64,000 bases of DNA from DASQPR01 sp963724705 (GTDB lineage Bacteria; Actinomycetota; Actinomycetes; Mycobacteriales; Micromonosporaceae): positions 434,001-498,000 of the forward strand of contig CAVRVS010000002.1 in the NCBI GenBank assembly GCA_963724705.1, read 5' to 3'. Below are positions 1 through 10,071 of the stretch, piece after piece. Within the stretch, counting starts at the first letter, position 1. Each line of letters begins with the position of its first letter. Position numbers and translations under genes: made by a program. Under the pieces are notes generated by a model, which saw only the letters and a program-made list of their open reading frames with translations, did not search any database and was not told the DNA's origin.

Positions 1-4
1 GGCA

Positions 5-1372
5 TTGCGTGCCCTCCCACCGGCGGCCGAGACCACGTCGCTCACGGTCGGTGAGGTCGATGCGGCCTTCGCCGAGCTGGCCGTCCAGTCGGGACCCGGT
101 TCGCAGACGCGTCGTCGCGATCTCGTGTCGGCGCTGTTCGCCCGTGCGACCCACGCCGAGCAGGAGTTCCTGATCCGACTCATCGGCGGCGAGTTGCGCC
201 AGGGAGCGCAGGCCGGCGTGCTCGTCGACGCGATCGCCCGCGCCGCGGAGGTCCCAGCGGCCAGCGTGCGCCGAGCTCTGCTTCTCAGCGGCAGTCTGAC
301 CGACGTCGCTCGCACCGCGTTGGAGCACGGTGCCGCCGGCCTGGACGCCTACGGACTTCAGGTTGGTCGGGCGCTGACGCCCATGCTCGCCGCGTCGGCG
401 CCTAACGTGAGCGAGGCGATCGACGCCACCGGCCTGCCGGCGGTGGTCGACGCGAAGCTCGATGGCATCCGCATCCAGGTCCACCGGTCCGGGCCGTCGG
501 TGCGCGTCTTTACCCGGAGCCTTGATGACATCACGGTGCGGCTGCCGGGCGTCGTCGCGGTCGTCGCGGCGCTTGGATCCACCGACATCGTGCTCGACGG
601 TGAGGCGATCGCTCTCGACGTCGGCGGTCGGCCGCGCCCGTTCCAAGAGACGTCGTCAGCGGCGGCGACGCACGCGGACAGCGGCCTGCGGCCGTACTTC
701 TTCGATCTCCTGCACATCGACGGCGACGACCTCATCGACGAGCCGGGACGGATCCGGTGGGCCCGGCTGGCCGAGGCGGTGCCGGGCGAGCACATCGTCG
801 AACGCCGGGAGGTGGGATCGGTCGAGGAAGCCTCAGCGGCGTTCGAAGCGGCCGTCGCGGCCGGCCACGAGGGCGTCGTGGTCAAGGCGATCCAGGCGCC
901 CTATGACGTCGGCCGTCGCGGTAGCGGCTGGGTCAAGGTCAAGCCCCGGCACACCCTCGATCTGGTCGTCCTCGCGGTCGAGCGCGGGCACGGACGGCGC
1001 TCGGGATGGCTGTCGAACCTGCACCTCGGTGCACGCGATCCGGCCACCGGCGGGTTCGTCATGCTCGGGAAGACGTTCAAGGGAATGACCGACGAGATGC
1101 TGGCCTGGCAGACCGAACGTTTGACATCCCTGGCGACGGCGCCGGTCAGCCCGGACGACTGGGTCGTCCAGGTGCGGCCCGAACTGGTCGTCGAGATTGC
1201 GTTCGACGGCGTCCAGACAAGCCCCCGTTACCCCGGCGGCGTGGCGCTCCGGTTCGCCCGGGTGCTGCGCTATCGAGAGGACAAAAAGGCGTCGGAGGCG
1301 GACACGATCGACGCTGTCCGGGCGCTACATCGAGGCACGGTCACGCCCGACGATGACGTCGGCCTCGCGTGA
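5..1372 (+). CDS. ligB: ATP-dependent DNA ligase, 5' end cut by window edge
   Basis: Seals nicks in duplex DNA through a ligase-adenylate intermediate. In the 455 residues present, motif I KLDGIR (adenylated lysine at about residue 151) is followed by the EGVVVK motif IV and the W-V-K-V-K motif V. An alpha-helical N-terminal domain precedes the nucleotidyltransferase and OB-fold domains. Family members are about 500 residues, and the TTG at position 5 lies at the window edge, so the true start is probably upstream. It is the actinobacterial LigB type, not the NAD-dependent LigA. It converges on the next gene with a 39-base gap. Confidence 0.9.
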   Translation: MRALPPAAETTSLTVGEVDAAFAELAVQSGPGSQTRRRDLVSALFARATHAEQEFLIRLIGGELRQGAQAGVLVDAIARAAEVPAASVRRALLLSGSLTDVARTALEHGAAGLDAYGLQVGRALTPMLAASAPNVSEAIDATGLPAVVDAKLDGIRIQVHRSGPSVRVFTRSLDDITVRLPGVVAVVAALGSTDIVLDGEAIALDVGGRPRPFQETSSAAATHADSGLRPYFFDLLHIDGDDLIDEPGRIRWARLAEAVPGEHIVERREVGSVEEASAAFEAAVAAGHEGVVVKAIQAPYDVGRRGSGWVKVKPRHTLDLVVLAVERGHGRRSGWLSNLHLGARDPATGGFVMLGKTFKGMTDEMLAWQTERLTSLATAPVSPDDWVVQVRPELVVEIAFDGVQTSPRYPGGVALRFARVLRYREDKKASEADTIDAVRALHRGTVTPDDDVGLA

Positions 1373-1411
1373 CACGCCGGCCTGAACTCGCCGCGCCGCA
1401 GCCGTCGCGGC

Positions 1412-1795
1412 TCAGAGAAGCGCCACCGACCGGACGTAGTTCACCTGGTTGTAGACGTTCTGGACCTGCGCTTGGTTCGCGACCGGGATGCGCGCGACGT
1501 ATGCGGCCGGGCCATTGGAGATCGTCACGGTCACGGTGCCGAGGTAGACGTCTTCCTTGGCCAACAGGAACAAGAGACTGAGGAATCCGGTGCAGGGAAT
1601 GAGCACGATGGCGAGCACGATGGCCCAGGTCGGGATCTTGGTCCCCACCGACCACTGGTCGGTGACCATCCATTGCGAGCCACGCAGCGGGAACGCACCG
1701 GCCGGCGTACGCACCGCGGACGATGTCACCGAGACCTCGCCGATCTGCGCGATCGGCGGATCGTGGTAGATGGCCATGGACGGATCCATGGTCAC
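1412..1795 (-). CDS. Small membrane protein of unknown function
   Basis: 127 residues. The N-terminal half is a polar beta-like segment. It is followed by one long or two short hydrophobic segments (about residues 57-80, with PTWAIVLAIVLIPC then FLSLLFLL) and a C-terminal segment ending in NYVRSVALL. I do not recognise the family. It lies 2 bases downstream of the SURF1 gene on the same strand, so the two are probably co-transcribed. No catalytic motif is visible. Confidence 0.6.
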   Translation of the reverse strand: MTMDPSMAIYHDPPIAQIGEVSVTSSAVRTPAGAFPLRGSQWMVTDQWSVGTKIPTWAIVLAIVLIPCTGFLSLLFLLAKEDVYLGTVTVTISNGPAAYVARIPVANQAQVQNVYNQVNYVRSVALL

Positions 1796-1797
1796 TA

Positions 1798-2697
1798 TTA
1801 GACCAGCCGGACGGTGGCGGCGTCGTCCCTCGGACGATCCCCTGGCATCTCGTCGCCGAGACGGTCCTTCGACGTGACGCCGCCGGTCCGGTCGCCGGCG
1901 AGCCGGTCTTTGGACAGGCGGTCACGGGGCCGATCGCCACGCGAGCGGCGGTCGATGCCGTCGCGCCGATCATGCGCCTCGCGCCGCGCGGCCCACCCGA
2001 ACAAGACCAATGCCAGAGCCGAGAACATCCACCACTGCACGGTGTAGCCGGCGTTCAACCACGAATTCTGCCGGTCGGCCGGGATGCGGGTGAAACCGGC
2101 CGCGGCCGCCGGGTTCTGCTTGTCAAGGAGGAGATAGTCGGTGTATGCGGACGAGAGCCCGATCGTCGGCGCGATCATGCGGGGATCGATCCGGCGTACC
2201 GTGGTCTGCCCGTTGATCTCGGTCGGCGTCTCGCCCTTGCTCTCCGGCAAATGGATCCGCCCGGTCACGGTGACTGGACCGGCGGGGACCGCGGCAAACC
2301 GCGGCGCGGTGATCCCGTTGCCGCCGCCCGGCGGGATCCATCCTCGGTCGACCATGATCGTCGAACCATTGGCCAGATCGAGGGGGACGAGGACCTCGAA
2401 ACCGACCGTCGAGTTGACCGAGCGATCCCGGGCGATGACCGTACGAGCGGGGTCGTACGTCCCGGTCACGGTCACGCGTACCCACTCCTGGGCGGAGGTC
2501 GCCGGCCGGGTCGGTGAAATGACGGTGTCGATCGGCACCGGCGCGGCCGCGTTGGCGCGATCGATTCGGACATTGATGCCGTGGTGCAGGTGGTACCGGT
2601 CGAGTTGCCAGAATCCGAGTCCGACCATGATCGCCGACAACGCCACCATCAGGGCGGCAAAACCCACCCATTTCGGCGTCGCGAGGAACCGGTACAC
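1798..2697 (-). CDS. SURF1 family cytochrome oxidase biogenesis protein
   Basis: SURF1 proteins help assemble haem-copper cytochrome oxidase in the membrane. The sequence opens with VYRFLATPKW, the usual start of actinobacterial SURF1. A transmembrane helix ending in FWQLDR follows, then an extracytoplasmic domain with the family marks VDRGW and GRI, and a second helix near the C-terminus (WWMFSALALVLFGW). I place the start at the GTG at 2697. An ATG at 2805 would add 36 residues that do not look like the family. The C-terminal tail of about 60 residues is rich in Arg and Asp with repeated DR(L/P) units, unlike the core, and may be a lineage-specific extension. Confidence 0.85.
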   Translation of the reverse strand: MYRFLATPKWVGFAALMVALSAIMVGLGFWQLDRYHLHHGINVRIDRANAAAPVPIDTVISPTRPATSAQEWVRVTVTGTYDPARTVIARDRSVNSTVGFEVLVPLDLANGSTIMVDRGWIPPGGGNGITAPRFAAVPAGPVTVTGRIHLPESKGETPTEINGQTTVRRIDPRMIAPTIGLSSAYTDYLLLDKQNPAAAAGFTRIPADRQNSWLNAGYTVQWWMFSALALVLFGWAARREAHDRRDGIDRRSRGDRPRDRLSKDRLAGDRTGGVTSKDRLGDEMPGDRPRDDAATVRLV

Positions 2698-2859
2698 GAA
2701 TGCTGACGCTACCGCAGCAACCTGGGGGACATTTCCTAGGTCATACCAAGCACGGCATGGTTGGGTATCTTTGCGAGTGCGATTGAGCATGGCTGCGGAT
2801 GTCACGTGGCGAACTGTCGTACAAAGGTACGCATTGGCGCGTTCCGGAAAGGCGGCTCG

Positions 2860-3105
2860 GTGACCCCACTCGAGGTCGGAGTGTCTGGCTCAAACGTCGC
2901 TCACGATGCGGCGACCCTTGTGGCACTGGCTACGGCACAGGCGCAGCCCGGCGGGATACCGGCCCATGCACCGGTCGGAGCGATCATGGTCGACACCATG
3001 GCGGCTTCGCTGGCGACCTCGGTCCGCAGTGCCCGACTCACTCCGGGTCCCAACCCGGTCGTGGCGCCGGTGGATCACCCGTCGCGCCGGCGTCGGCCAG
3101 CCTGA
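2860..3105 (+). CDS. Small hypothetical protein
   Basis: 81 residues from a GTG preceded by GGAAAGG at 7 bases. Codon third positions are strongly GC-biased as in neighbouring real genes, which is the main support. The protein is Ala/Val-rich in the middle and ends in a short Arg-rich tail. No family is recognised. It is divergent from SURF1 and followed by about 150 bases before the acetyltransferase start. Confidence 0.35.
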   Translation: MTPLEVGVSGSNVAHDAATLVALATAQAQPGGIPAHAPVGAIMVDTMAASLATSVRSARLTPGPNPVVAPVDHPSRRRRPA

Positions 3106-3266
3106 CGAGCGCGGAAGCCGCGCCGCCCGACCCGGTGCGCCCGAACAACACGCGGGGCGCCGCGCCCGACCGAACCAAGCGGGCTATCACCTCGGCCGCC
3201 GGGACGCCGCACGCTTTGTCGACGGCCCATCCTCCGGTTCAGCGGATTCCCAGCGTGCCCGGGGGA

Positions 3267-3827
3267 GTGTTCGTCGGCGAACGCTTCCCGCACCTCACGA
3301 TCGCCACACCGCGCCTGCACGTCCGTCCACACACACCGGCCGACGCCGACCGCGTGACCGAGATCTTCGGCGACCGGCTGACCCAGCGGTGGCTGCCCTT
3401 TTCCACGGAGCACGGTCCGATCAACGGCCGTGCCTGGTGCGGCGAGATGGCGGCCGAGCGTCGAGCCATGGGCCAGGGTGATCACTACGCGATCGTGCGT
3501 CGCGAAGACGAGCAGTTGGTCGGATGCGTGTGGACCAAGCGCACGGATTGGCCGGCCCGCTCCACCGAGGTGTCATTCGCGCTCGCGTCCGAGGCCCGCG
3601 GATTCGGTTTCGCCGCCGAGGCGATCGACGGCCTCGCCATTGAGCTGATCATGCGGCACGACTTCGGCCGCATCGAGTTGCGCGTCGCGCCCGGCAACAC
3701 CGGCTCGCGCCGGGTCGCCGAGAAGGCCGGCTTCCACTACGAGGGATTGCTGCGTAACGCGGGCTACGTACACAGCGGTCGGGTCGATCTGGAGATGTGG
3801 TCCCTGGTCGCGGCCGATCTGCGCTGA
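3267..3827 (+). CDS. GNAT family N-acetyltransferase, RimJ/RimL-like
   Basis: Transfers an acetyl group from acetyl-CoA to an amine. The substrate is unknown, but the RimJ/RimL subgroup acetylates protein N-termini. The sequence runs from RLHVRPHTPADADRV through a G-F-G-F-A-A-E-A acetyl-CoA loop and ends with the typical N-x-x-S-R-R-V-A-E-K-A-G-F helix. The open frame reaches back to 2799, but the upstream part is Arg/Gly-rich shadow sequence. The GTG at 3267 (or 3255) fits the family start. Confidence 0.8.
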   Translation: MFVGERFPHLTIATPRLHVRPHTPADADRVTEIFGDRLTQRWLPFSTEHGPINGRAWCGEMAAERRAMGQGDHYAIVRREDEQLVGCVWTKRTDWPARSTEVSFALASEARGFGFAAEAIDGLAIELIMRHDFGRIELRVAPGNTGSRRVAEKAGFHYEGLLRNAGYVHSGRVDLEMWSLVAADLR

Positions 3828-4070
3828 CGCGTTTGTTGTGCGTGGGCTCAAGGCGGCTGGGGGCCGTCCTCATCCGCTTGGCGGGTAGGGCATTTAGGCC
3901 GGCGCGGGTGAGGGCGGCCCCCAGCCGGTCGGGCGTGCGCGCCGAGCGGCGGCGGCGGGTTAGGGCTTTCGAGGTTCCGTGGTACGACGAGGGACGGCGG
4001 CCGTAATCGCGGCGACGACGGGTGGCTCGCGGTTGGCGGGCCACCCATCGACGTATGCGCCTCCTCTTGG

Positions 4071-6300
4071 CTAGTCGTTTTGGGCAGGTGGGAGCGGGTG
4101 CGGGTGGGCTCGGCCGAGCATCGCGCTGGATGGCGGCGTGAAATGCTCCACCGGCATCCCCTTGACCGCTTCGGCGAAGGTCGCCCCGAGTGCCGCCATT
4201 GGCAACGGGTGCAGGCCGCCGCCGGCGGGATTCGCCGCGCTGTCCGGATCTGCGACGAAGGCCGAGCCGGCGAGCTGCGGCGTGAACGCGGAGAACCACG
4301 CCGTACGGTTGTTGTCGGTCGTGCCCGTCTTGCCAGCGATCGGACGGCCGACCTCGCTGGCGATCTGGCCCGCGGTGGGCGTTCCGCCGCAGCCACCTCG
4401 AGCCGCGCCGTAGCCGGTCACGCAGCGGGCCGCGTCCGTGGCCGCCCGGGCGACGTCCTTGCTGAAAGCGCGGTTGCACCGGGGCGCGTCGATGCGTACG
4501 CGCTCGCCGTTCGACGTTGTCATCGCCGGCTTGCCGTCCGGACCGACGATCGAGTTGACCGGCAGCGGCTGGCAGTAGATGCCCTCGGCCGCGATGGTCG
4601 CGAACACGTTGGCGATCTCCAGCGGCTGCGCGTCGGCGACACCGAGCGTGAAGGCACCCCAGCCGTTCGAGTTAGCCGGTGACGACGAGTCTCTGATCGA
4701 CCGGTGTACGGAAGTGCACGCCGAGCCGCTGCGCCATGGCGACGGCGTTCTTCGCGCCGATCTTCTCCTCGACCTGTACCCAGTAGGTATTCACGGACAT
4801 GCCGAACCCGCTCCACATGTTGTGCCGACCGGTGTCGGCACCACCCGCGTTGGATGGGCACCATCGGCCGCCGCAGGAACCGGCGCCGCCGCCGAGGTAA
4901 ATCGTCCGAAGCTTGGCCGGCGCGAAGTAGGAGAGGTTGAGGGTGTAGCCCATGTCGAGGGCGGCCAGCATCGTGAAGACCTTGAACGTGGAGCCGGCCT
5001 GATAGCCGGGTAGGTCCCCGCCGCCGTCCAGCATGTTCACGGTGTTCGGATAGTTGCCTTTGACGCCGTGCCTACGGTTGTACGCGTTGGAACTGGGCTT
5101 GTTGTCCGTCAGATCGAGCGAGTAGTTCCGGTTGACCGCCATGGCCTGGACCCGACCCGTACCAGGTTGGATCAGCACCTCGCCGAGCGCGAACTTCGAG
5201 TTCTTCGATAACCCCTTGGTGACCTTCGACTGGGCGATCGACTGGATCTTGGGGCTGATCGACGTCACCACTCGGTAGCCGCCGCGCTGGAGGGCATCCA
5301 GCCGATCCTGTTGGGTCTTGCCGAACGCCGGCTGGGCGAGCCACCACTGCTTGAATTCGTCGCAGAAGAATCCCCAGTCGTTGTGCTGCTTCGACACACT
5401 GACGCAGTCGTTCGGGGGCGACGACAGGCTCAGCTTGATCGGTGACCGCTCCGCCTTGGCGGCTTCGGCCGCCGACACGTAGCCGAGTGCCTGCATCCGG
5501 CTGATCACGTAGTTCCGTCGCTCCAGCGCGGCCTTCTTGTCCGATCCGGTCGGGTCGTAGGTTGTCGGGGCCTGGACGAGCCCAGCGATCATCGCCGCCT
5601 GGTCCAGCGTCAGGTCGTTGGGGCTGGTCGAGAAGTAGGTGTGGGCGGCGGCATAGACGCCGTACGCCCGGTGGCCGAAGTAGGCGAGGTTCAGGTAGCC
5701 CTCGAGGATCTGCTTCTTGGACATTTGCGTCTCGAGGTCGAGTGCGAGTTTCATCTCGCGGATCTTCCGCGCCGGAGTTTGCTCGGTCGCTTCGACCGCG
5801 GACTCGGGCGTCGTGGCGCCGTCGCGAAGCGCGTTGCGGACGTACTGCATCGTCAGCGTCGAGGCACCCTGGGAGACACCGCCGGCTTCGTCGTTGGCCA
5901 CGAAGGCCCGGGCGACGCCGCGCACGTCGACGCCCTTGTGGTCGTAGAACCGTCCGTCCTCGGCGGCGACGATCGCCTGCTGCATGTACGGCGACATCTG
6001 GTCGATCGAGACCGCGGTCCGGTTCTCGGCGTAGAACTCGGTCAGCAGGGTCTTCCCGTCGCTGGCATAGACGTAGGTCGTCTGGGCCAATGGCGGGATG
6101 GTGAGGTCGGCGGGTAGCGATTGAATCGCGTCGGCACCGGCCTTGGCGCCGAGCCCGCCGGCCGCGGCCAGCGGATACGCGACGGCGGCGACGGTAACGC
6201 CGGCGATGAGGCCGGCACGGACGAGGGGGACAAGGCGGCCGCTGGCCGAGAGTGCTCGCTTAATCACGTCATCAAGGTATGACAAATCCATAAATAGCAT
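4071..6300 (-). CDS. Class A penicillin-binding protein (transglycosylase/transpeptidase), frameshifted
   Basis: Polymerises and cross-links peptidoglycan at the outer face of the membrane. From the ATG at 6300 there is a cytoplasmic tail, one transmembrane helix (about residues 22-46), then the GT51 domain with AEDGRFYDHKG (catalytic Glu about residue 114), GASTLTMQ and ILEGYLNLAYFG. The transpeptidase domain has STFK (nucleophile Ser about 437), SVN and, in the last part, GKTGTT. The first frame stops at 4672-4674. The rest, from S-N-G-W-G-A-F-T-L-G onward, continues in another frame, so one indel lies at about 4675-4720. A GTG at 6267 is an alternative start. All three transpeptidase motifs survive, so the protein is probably functional and the break probably an error. 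Confidence 0.88.
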
Positions 6301-6415
6301 GATTTGAAGTGGGAACAAGGAGGGAAAAAAGGCGCGACCGGCCACGTCGGACACTCCGTGGACCGGCCGCCGACCGGTTTCGCGACCGGTCGCCTCTACC
6401 AGGCAGTATGGCGGG

Positions 6416-7468
6416 ATGGTTGACGTTGTGCGGAGTCTTGACGAACTCCTCAGGTTCCATGGAGATGCCGAAGCCTCGCGGGGGCTCGTCGACCTCGCGG
6501 TCAACGTTCGCTCGGCGCCAATGCCGGCCTGGCTTGCCGAGCCGGTCGTCGCGTCGCTCGCCGAACTTGCCCGCTATCCAGATCAGACGGCGGCCCTCGA
6601 CGCCGTGGGGGCTCGCCATGGTCGGCCGGCGTCCGAGGTGCTCTTGACCGCCGGCGCATCGCAGGCCTTCACCCTCATCGCGCAGGCATTCGCCCGGGCT
6701 CGGCATCCGGTGGTCGTGCATCCCCAGTTCACCGAGCCTGAGGCGGCGCTGCGGGCGGTCGGCCTGCGGCCGGATCGCCTCGTTTTGGACGCGGCCGACG
6801 GATTCCGGCTGGATCCGGCCGCGGTCCCGAATACGGCCGACCTGGTCATGATCGGCAATCCCACCAATCCGACGTCGGTCGCGCATCCGGCCGAGGCGGT
6901 CGCCGCGCTCGCCCGCCCGGGCCGGCTGATCGTCGTCGATGAAGCATTCGCCGACACGATCCCGGGCGAGCCCACGTCCCTCGCCGGCCGGCGCGATCTG
7001 CCCGGCCTGGTGGTGATCCGGAGCCTGACCAAGACGTGGGGGCTCGCCGGGCTTCGCGTCGGCTACCTGACGGCGGAAGCGGCGACGATCAATGAGCTCG
7101 CCGGGCAGCAGCCGCTGTGGCCGGTTTCGACGCCAGCCCTCGCCGCGATGGCCGCGTGCGTCCGGCCGCTTGCGGTCGCGGCGGCCGACGAGATCGCGCA
7201 CGGGATCGCGGCCGACCGAGATCACCTGCTTCGCGCGCTCGCCGACGTACCGTCGGTCGAACTGCCGGCCGAGTCGACCAGCTCGTTCGTGTTGCTGCAC
7301 CTGCCCGACGGTGCGCGGGTGCGGGCGGACCTGCGCGAGCGCGGATTCGCGGTCCGTCGCGGAGACACGTTCCCCGGGCTGGGCGCCGATTGGCTGCGCG
7401 TGGCCGTACGCGACACTGCATGCAGTGATGCATTCGTCGCAGCGCTGCGCGACTGCGTGACCGCATGA
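6416..7468 (+). CDS. cobC: Aminotransferase class I/II, CobC-like (Rv2231c type)
   Basis: PLP-dependent enzyme of the histidinol-phosphate/threonine-phosphate decarboxylase group, 350 residues. The PLP lysine is in SLTKTWGLAGLRVGY, and N-P-T-N-P and VVDEAFAD are the cofactor-binding motifs. It is divergent from the PBP gene and followed 54 bases later by a siroheme/cobalamin methyltransferase gene. This supports a role in the aminopropanol arm of cobalamin synthesis over histidine synthesis, but substrate choice cannot be read from sequence alone. Confidence 0.75.
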   Translation: MVDVVRSLDELLRFHGDAEASRGLVDLAVNVRSAPMPAWLAEPVVASLAELARYPDQTAALDAVGARHGRPASEVLLTAGASQAFTLIAQAFARARHPVVVHPQFTEPEAALRAVGLRPDRLVLDAADGFRLDPAAVPNTADLVMIGNPTNPTSVAHPAEAVAALARPGRLIVVDEAFADTIPGEPTSLAGRRDLPGLVVIRSLTKTWGLAGLRVGYLTAEAATINELAGQQPLWPVSTPALAAMAACVRPLAVAAADEIAHGIAADRDHLLRALADVPSVELPAESTSSFVLLHLPDGARVRADLRERGFAVRRGDTFPGLGADWLRVAVRDTACSDAFVAALRDCVTA

Positions 7469-7522
7469 TCAGGGAGTCGACTGCGGCGGTCTGCGCCACG
7501 AACCCGGGACCAAGGAGAACGC

Positions 7523-8773
7523 GTGCCTGATCCGACGCCGTACCCGCTGGGCCTGCAGCTCGCCGGCCTCCGGGTGCTGGTGGTCGGCGGCGGCGCGGTC
7601 GCGACGCGGCGGGTGCCCCCGCTGCTCGCCGCCGGGGCCGAGGTGACCATCGTCGCGCCGGCGCTGACGCCCGCCCTTCGCGCGCTCGCCCATGCCGGTC
7701 GCGTCATGTGGCGGGACCGCCCCTTCCGTGCGACGGATGTCGACGGTGCCTGGCTCGTCCATGCCGCGGTGGACGACGCCGCCGCCGCGGCGGACATCAG
7801 CGCGGCGGCCAACGCGCGCCACGTGTTCTGTGTCCGGGCCGACGACCGTCGGGCGGCCACGGCGTGGACGCCGGCGGTGACGCGACATGGTCCGGTGACC
7901 GTCGCTGTGCTGGGCGGCGGCGATCCGCGCCGGTCGATGGCGGTGCGGGACCGGATCGCGGGTGGGCTCGCCGACGGCACGCTCGATCCGTCCTCGCGCG
8001 AGGCGTCCGGCGCCGGTCTGACACCGGGCCACGGCTCGGTGACGCTCATCGGCGCCGGTCCGGGCGATCCCGAGCTGATCACGGTGAAGGGCCGCCGGCT
8101 GATCGCGACGGCGACCGTCGTGGTTGTCGACCACCTCGCTCCTGGGCTCCTGCTCGATGAGCTCGGTCCGAATGTCGAGGTCGTCGACGCGTCGAAGCTG
8201 CCGTACGGCCCGCAGAAAGCGCAGGACGAGATCAACCAGATCCTGGTCGACCGAGCTCGGGACGGGCACACCGTCGTCCGGCTCAAGGGCGGCGACCCGT
8301 ACGTGTTCGGCCGCGGCGGCGAAGAGGTGCTGGCTTGTGTCGCCGCCGGCGTTCCGGTGACGGTGGTTCCCGGGGTGACGAGCGCCTTCGCCGTACCGGC
8401 GGCGGCCGGCATTCCGGTGACTCATCGGGGCGTGACCCATGAGGTCGTCGTCGTCTCCGGCCATCTGCCGCCCGGTCACCCGGCATCGCTCGTGGACTGG
8501 CCCGCGGTCGCCCGACTACGCGGCACCGTGTGCGTACTCATGGGCTTGAAGAATCTCCCGGCCATCGCGACCGCGCTCATCGCCGGCGGGCGCGACGTGG
8601 TGACGCCGGCCGCCGTCGTGCAGGACGGGACGACCGATCACCAGCGCGTCGTCCGCGCACCACTCGGCGAGATCGCTGCCGCGGTCGATCGGGCCGGGCT
8701 GCACGCTCCCGCGGTGGTCGTGATCGGGGCCGTCACCGAACTGGCAACGGCGGTCGACCACGCCGCCGGCTAG
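7523..8773 (+). CDS. cysG: Siroheme synthase: precorrin-2 dehydrogenase plus uroporphyrinogen-III C-methyltransferase
   Basis: A two-domain protein of 416 residues. The N-terminal Rossmann domain has VVGGGAVATRR (residues about 20-30), typical of the NAD-dependent precorrin-2 dehydrogenase half. From about residue 173 the SUMT domain shows GAGPGDPELITVKG and LKGGDPYVFGRGGEE, which bind SAM and substrate. It makes precorrin-2 for siroheme (sulfite/nitrite reduction) or cobalamin. The start is the GTG at 7523 with AAGGAGAAC just upstream. The chelatase region between the halves is short, as in other actinobacterial CysG-like fusions, so ferrochelatase activity is uncertain. Confidence 0.9.
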   Translation: MPDPTPYPLGLQLAGLRVLVVGGGAVATRRVPPLLAAGAEVTIVAPALTPALRALAHAGRVMWRDRPFRATDVDGAWLVHAAVDDAAAAADISAAANARHVFCVRADDRRAATAWTPAVTRHGPVTVAVLGGGDPRRSMAVRDRIAGGLADGTLDPSSREASGAGLTPGHGSVTLIGAGPGDPELITVKGRRLIATATVVVVDHLAPGLLLDELGPNVEVVDASKLPYGPQKAQDEINQILVDRARDGHTVVRLKGGDPYVFGRGGEEVLACVAAGVPVTVVPGVTSAFAVPAAAGIPVTHRGVTHEVVVVSGHLPPGHPASLVDWPAVARLRGTVCVLMGLKNLPAIATALIAGGRDVVTPAAVVQDGTTDHQRVVRAPLGEIAAAVDRAGLHAPAVVVIGAVTELATAVDHAAG

Positions 8774-8850
8774 CGATCCGCGTCCTGGCGCATCAACGTG
8801 GGGCGGTCGAACCTGGCCGTCCGGCACGATTGCGTAAAAGGGCAAGCGGG

Positions 8851-8874
8851 TGCAACGGTTTGCATCTGGATGCA
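8851..8874 (+). promoter_or_regulatory. Candidate operator of the LacI-family regulator
   Basis: TGCA occurs three times at exactly 10-base spacing (8851, 8861, 8871). The first two form an inverted repeat, TGCAA-CGGT-TTGCA, with the central CG typical of LacI-family operators. A second overlapping inverted repeat is GCATC-TG-GATGC (8862-8873). The array ends 14 bases before the lacI ATG, so autoregulation is likely. Confidence 0.55.
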
Positions 8875-8888
8875 TTAGGCTTGCGCGC

Positions 8889-9944
8889 ATGACACGGAGA
8901 CTCGCCGACGTAGCGAAGTACGTCGGCGTCAGCGAGGCGACGGTCAGTCGCGTCCTCAACAGCAAGCCCGGCATCTCCGACGCGACCCGCGCGGCGGTGC
9001 TCACCGCCCTGGACGTCCTCGGCTACGACCGGCCGGCGAAGCTGCGCGGGGAGCGAGCGCGGCTGGTCGGTCTGATCCTGCCGGAGTTGCAGAACCCGAT
9101 CTTCCCGGCGTTCGCCGAGGTGGCGGCGGGCGACCTCGCCAAGCGGGGCTTCACCCCGGTGCTGTGCACCCGCACGGCCAACGGCGTGAGCGAGGGCGAC
9201 TACGTCGACATGCTGCTCGACCAGCACGTCTCGGGCGTGCTGTTCTCCGGCGGTCTTTATGCGCAGGCCGACGCCGAGCACGAGCACTATCGCCGGCTCA
9301 AGGAACGCGGTCTGCCGGCGGTGCTCGTCAACGCGGCGGTCGAGGATATCGGCTTCCCGCGAGTATCGGTTGACGATGTGCACGCGGTCGAGCAGGCGTA
9401 CACGCATCTCTCGTCGCTCGGCCACGAACGCATCGGGCTGGTCCTCGGCCCCCGCGACCACATGCCGTCGGCGCGGAAGTACGTGGGCTACACCGGTGCC
9501 GTCACATCGCGCGGTGGCCAGGTCGACGAACAACTCGTCGAGCGCACCATGTACTCGATGGAGGGTGGCCAGGCGGCCGCGGCGCGCCTGGTGACGCGCG
9601 GCGTAACTGCGCTGATCTGTGCGAGCGACGTACACGCGCTCGGCGCGATCCGCGCGGTGCGCCGGTTGGGCAAGACGGTGCCGGGCGACGTGTCGGTGGT
9701 GGGCTTCGACGACTCGGTGTTCATGAGCTGCATCGATCCGCCGTTGACGACCGTACGGCAACCGATCGAGGCGATGGGCCAGGCCGCCGTGGCGCTGCTG
9801 GTCGGTCAGATCGCCGGCCAGACCGCGCCGACCGAGGAGCTGATGTTCGAGCCGGAGTTGGTCGTCCGCGGCTCGACCGGTGCCGTCTCGACCCGCATTC
9901 CGGAACAGGCCGGCCGCCACGGCGCGTCGAACGCGATGGCCTGA
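8889..9944 (+). CDS. LacI-family transcriptional regulator
   Basis: 351 residues. The N-terminal helix-turn-helix reads RLADVAKYVGVSEATVSRVLN, followed by the hinge helix and a periplasmic-binding-protein-like sugar sensor domain (LVGLILPELQNPIFPAF onward, closing with the GFDDSVF and TTVRQP landmarks). Such proteins repress sugar-use genes until an inducer binds. The neighbouring downstream alpha-glucosidase is the likely target. A strong terminator separates the two, so they are not one operon. The ATG at 8889 was chosen over one at 8850 because the HTH follows directly. Confidence 0.92.
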   Translation: MTRRLADVAKYVGVSEATVSRVLNSKPGISDATRAAVLTALDVLGYDRPAKLRGERARLVGLILPELQNPIFPAFAEVAAGDLAKRGFTPVLCTRTANGVSEGDYVDMLLDQHVSGVLFSGGLYAQADAEHEHYRRLKERGLPAVLVNAAVEDIGFPRVSVDDVHAVEQAYTHLSSLGHERIGLVLGPRDHMPSARKYVGYTGAVTSRGGQVDEQLVERTMYSMEGGQAAAARLVTRGVTALICASDVHALGAIRAVRRLGKTVPGDVSVVGFDDSVFMSCIDPPLTTVRQPIEAMGQAAVALLVGQIAGQTAPTEELMFEPELVVRGSTGAVSTRIPEQAGRHGASNAMA

Positions 9945-9998
9945 CGAACGTCTGGGTCGTTGATCGCGTCGACCCCGACCGACCCGTACCCAAGGATT

Positions 9999-10038
9999 GA
10001 CGGCGCTCGCCCACGACGAAGGGCGAGCGTCGTTTTTT
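9999..10038 (+). terminator. Rho-independent terminator after lacI
   Basis: A 12-base-pair stem (9 consecutive GC-rich pairs, one G.U pair) with an 8-base loop, followed directly by six T residues at 10033-10038. It lies 55 bases after the lacI stop. Confidence 0.9.
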
Positions 10039-10071
10039 ACGGCCGTAGTCTGATTTTCAAAGCAGCAAGGT

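Noticed and set aside
3828..4070. Possible extra small gene between the GNAT and PBP genes
   Set aside because: The open frames here are Arg-rich shadows without a ribosome-binding site or family resemblance.
4672..4720. Programmed ribosomal frameshift in the PBP gene
   Set aside because: There is no slippery heptamer at the break, and many unrelated genes in the window carry similar single breaks, so an assembly error is simpler.
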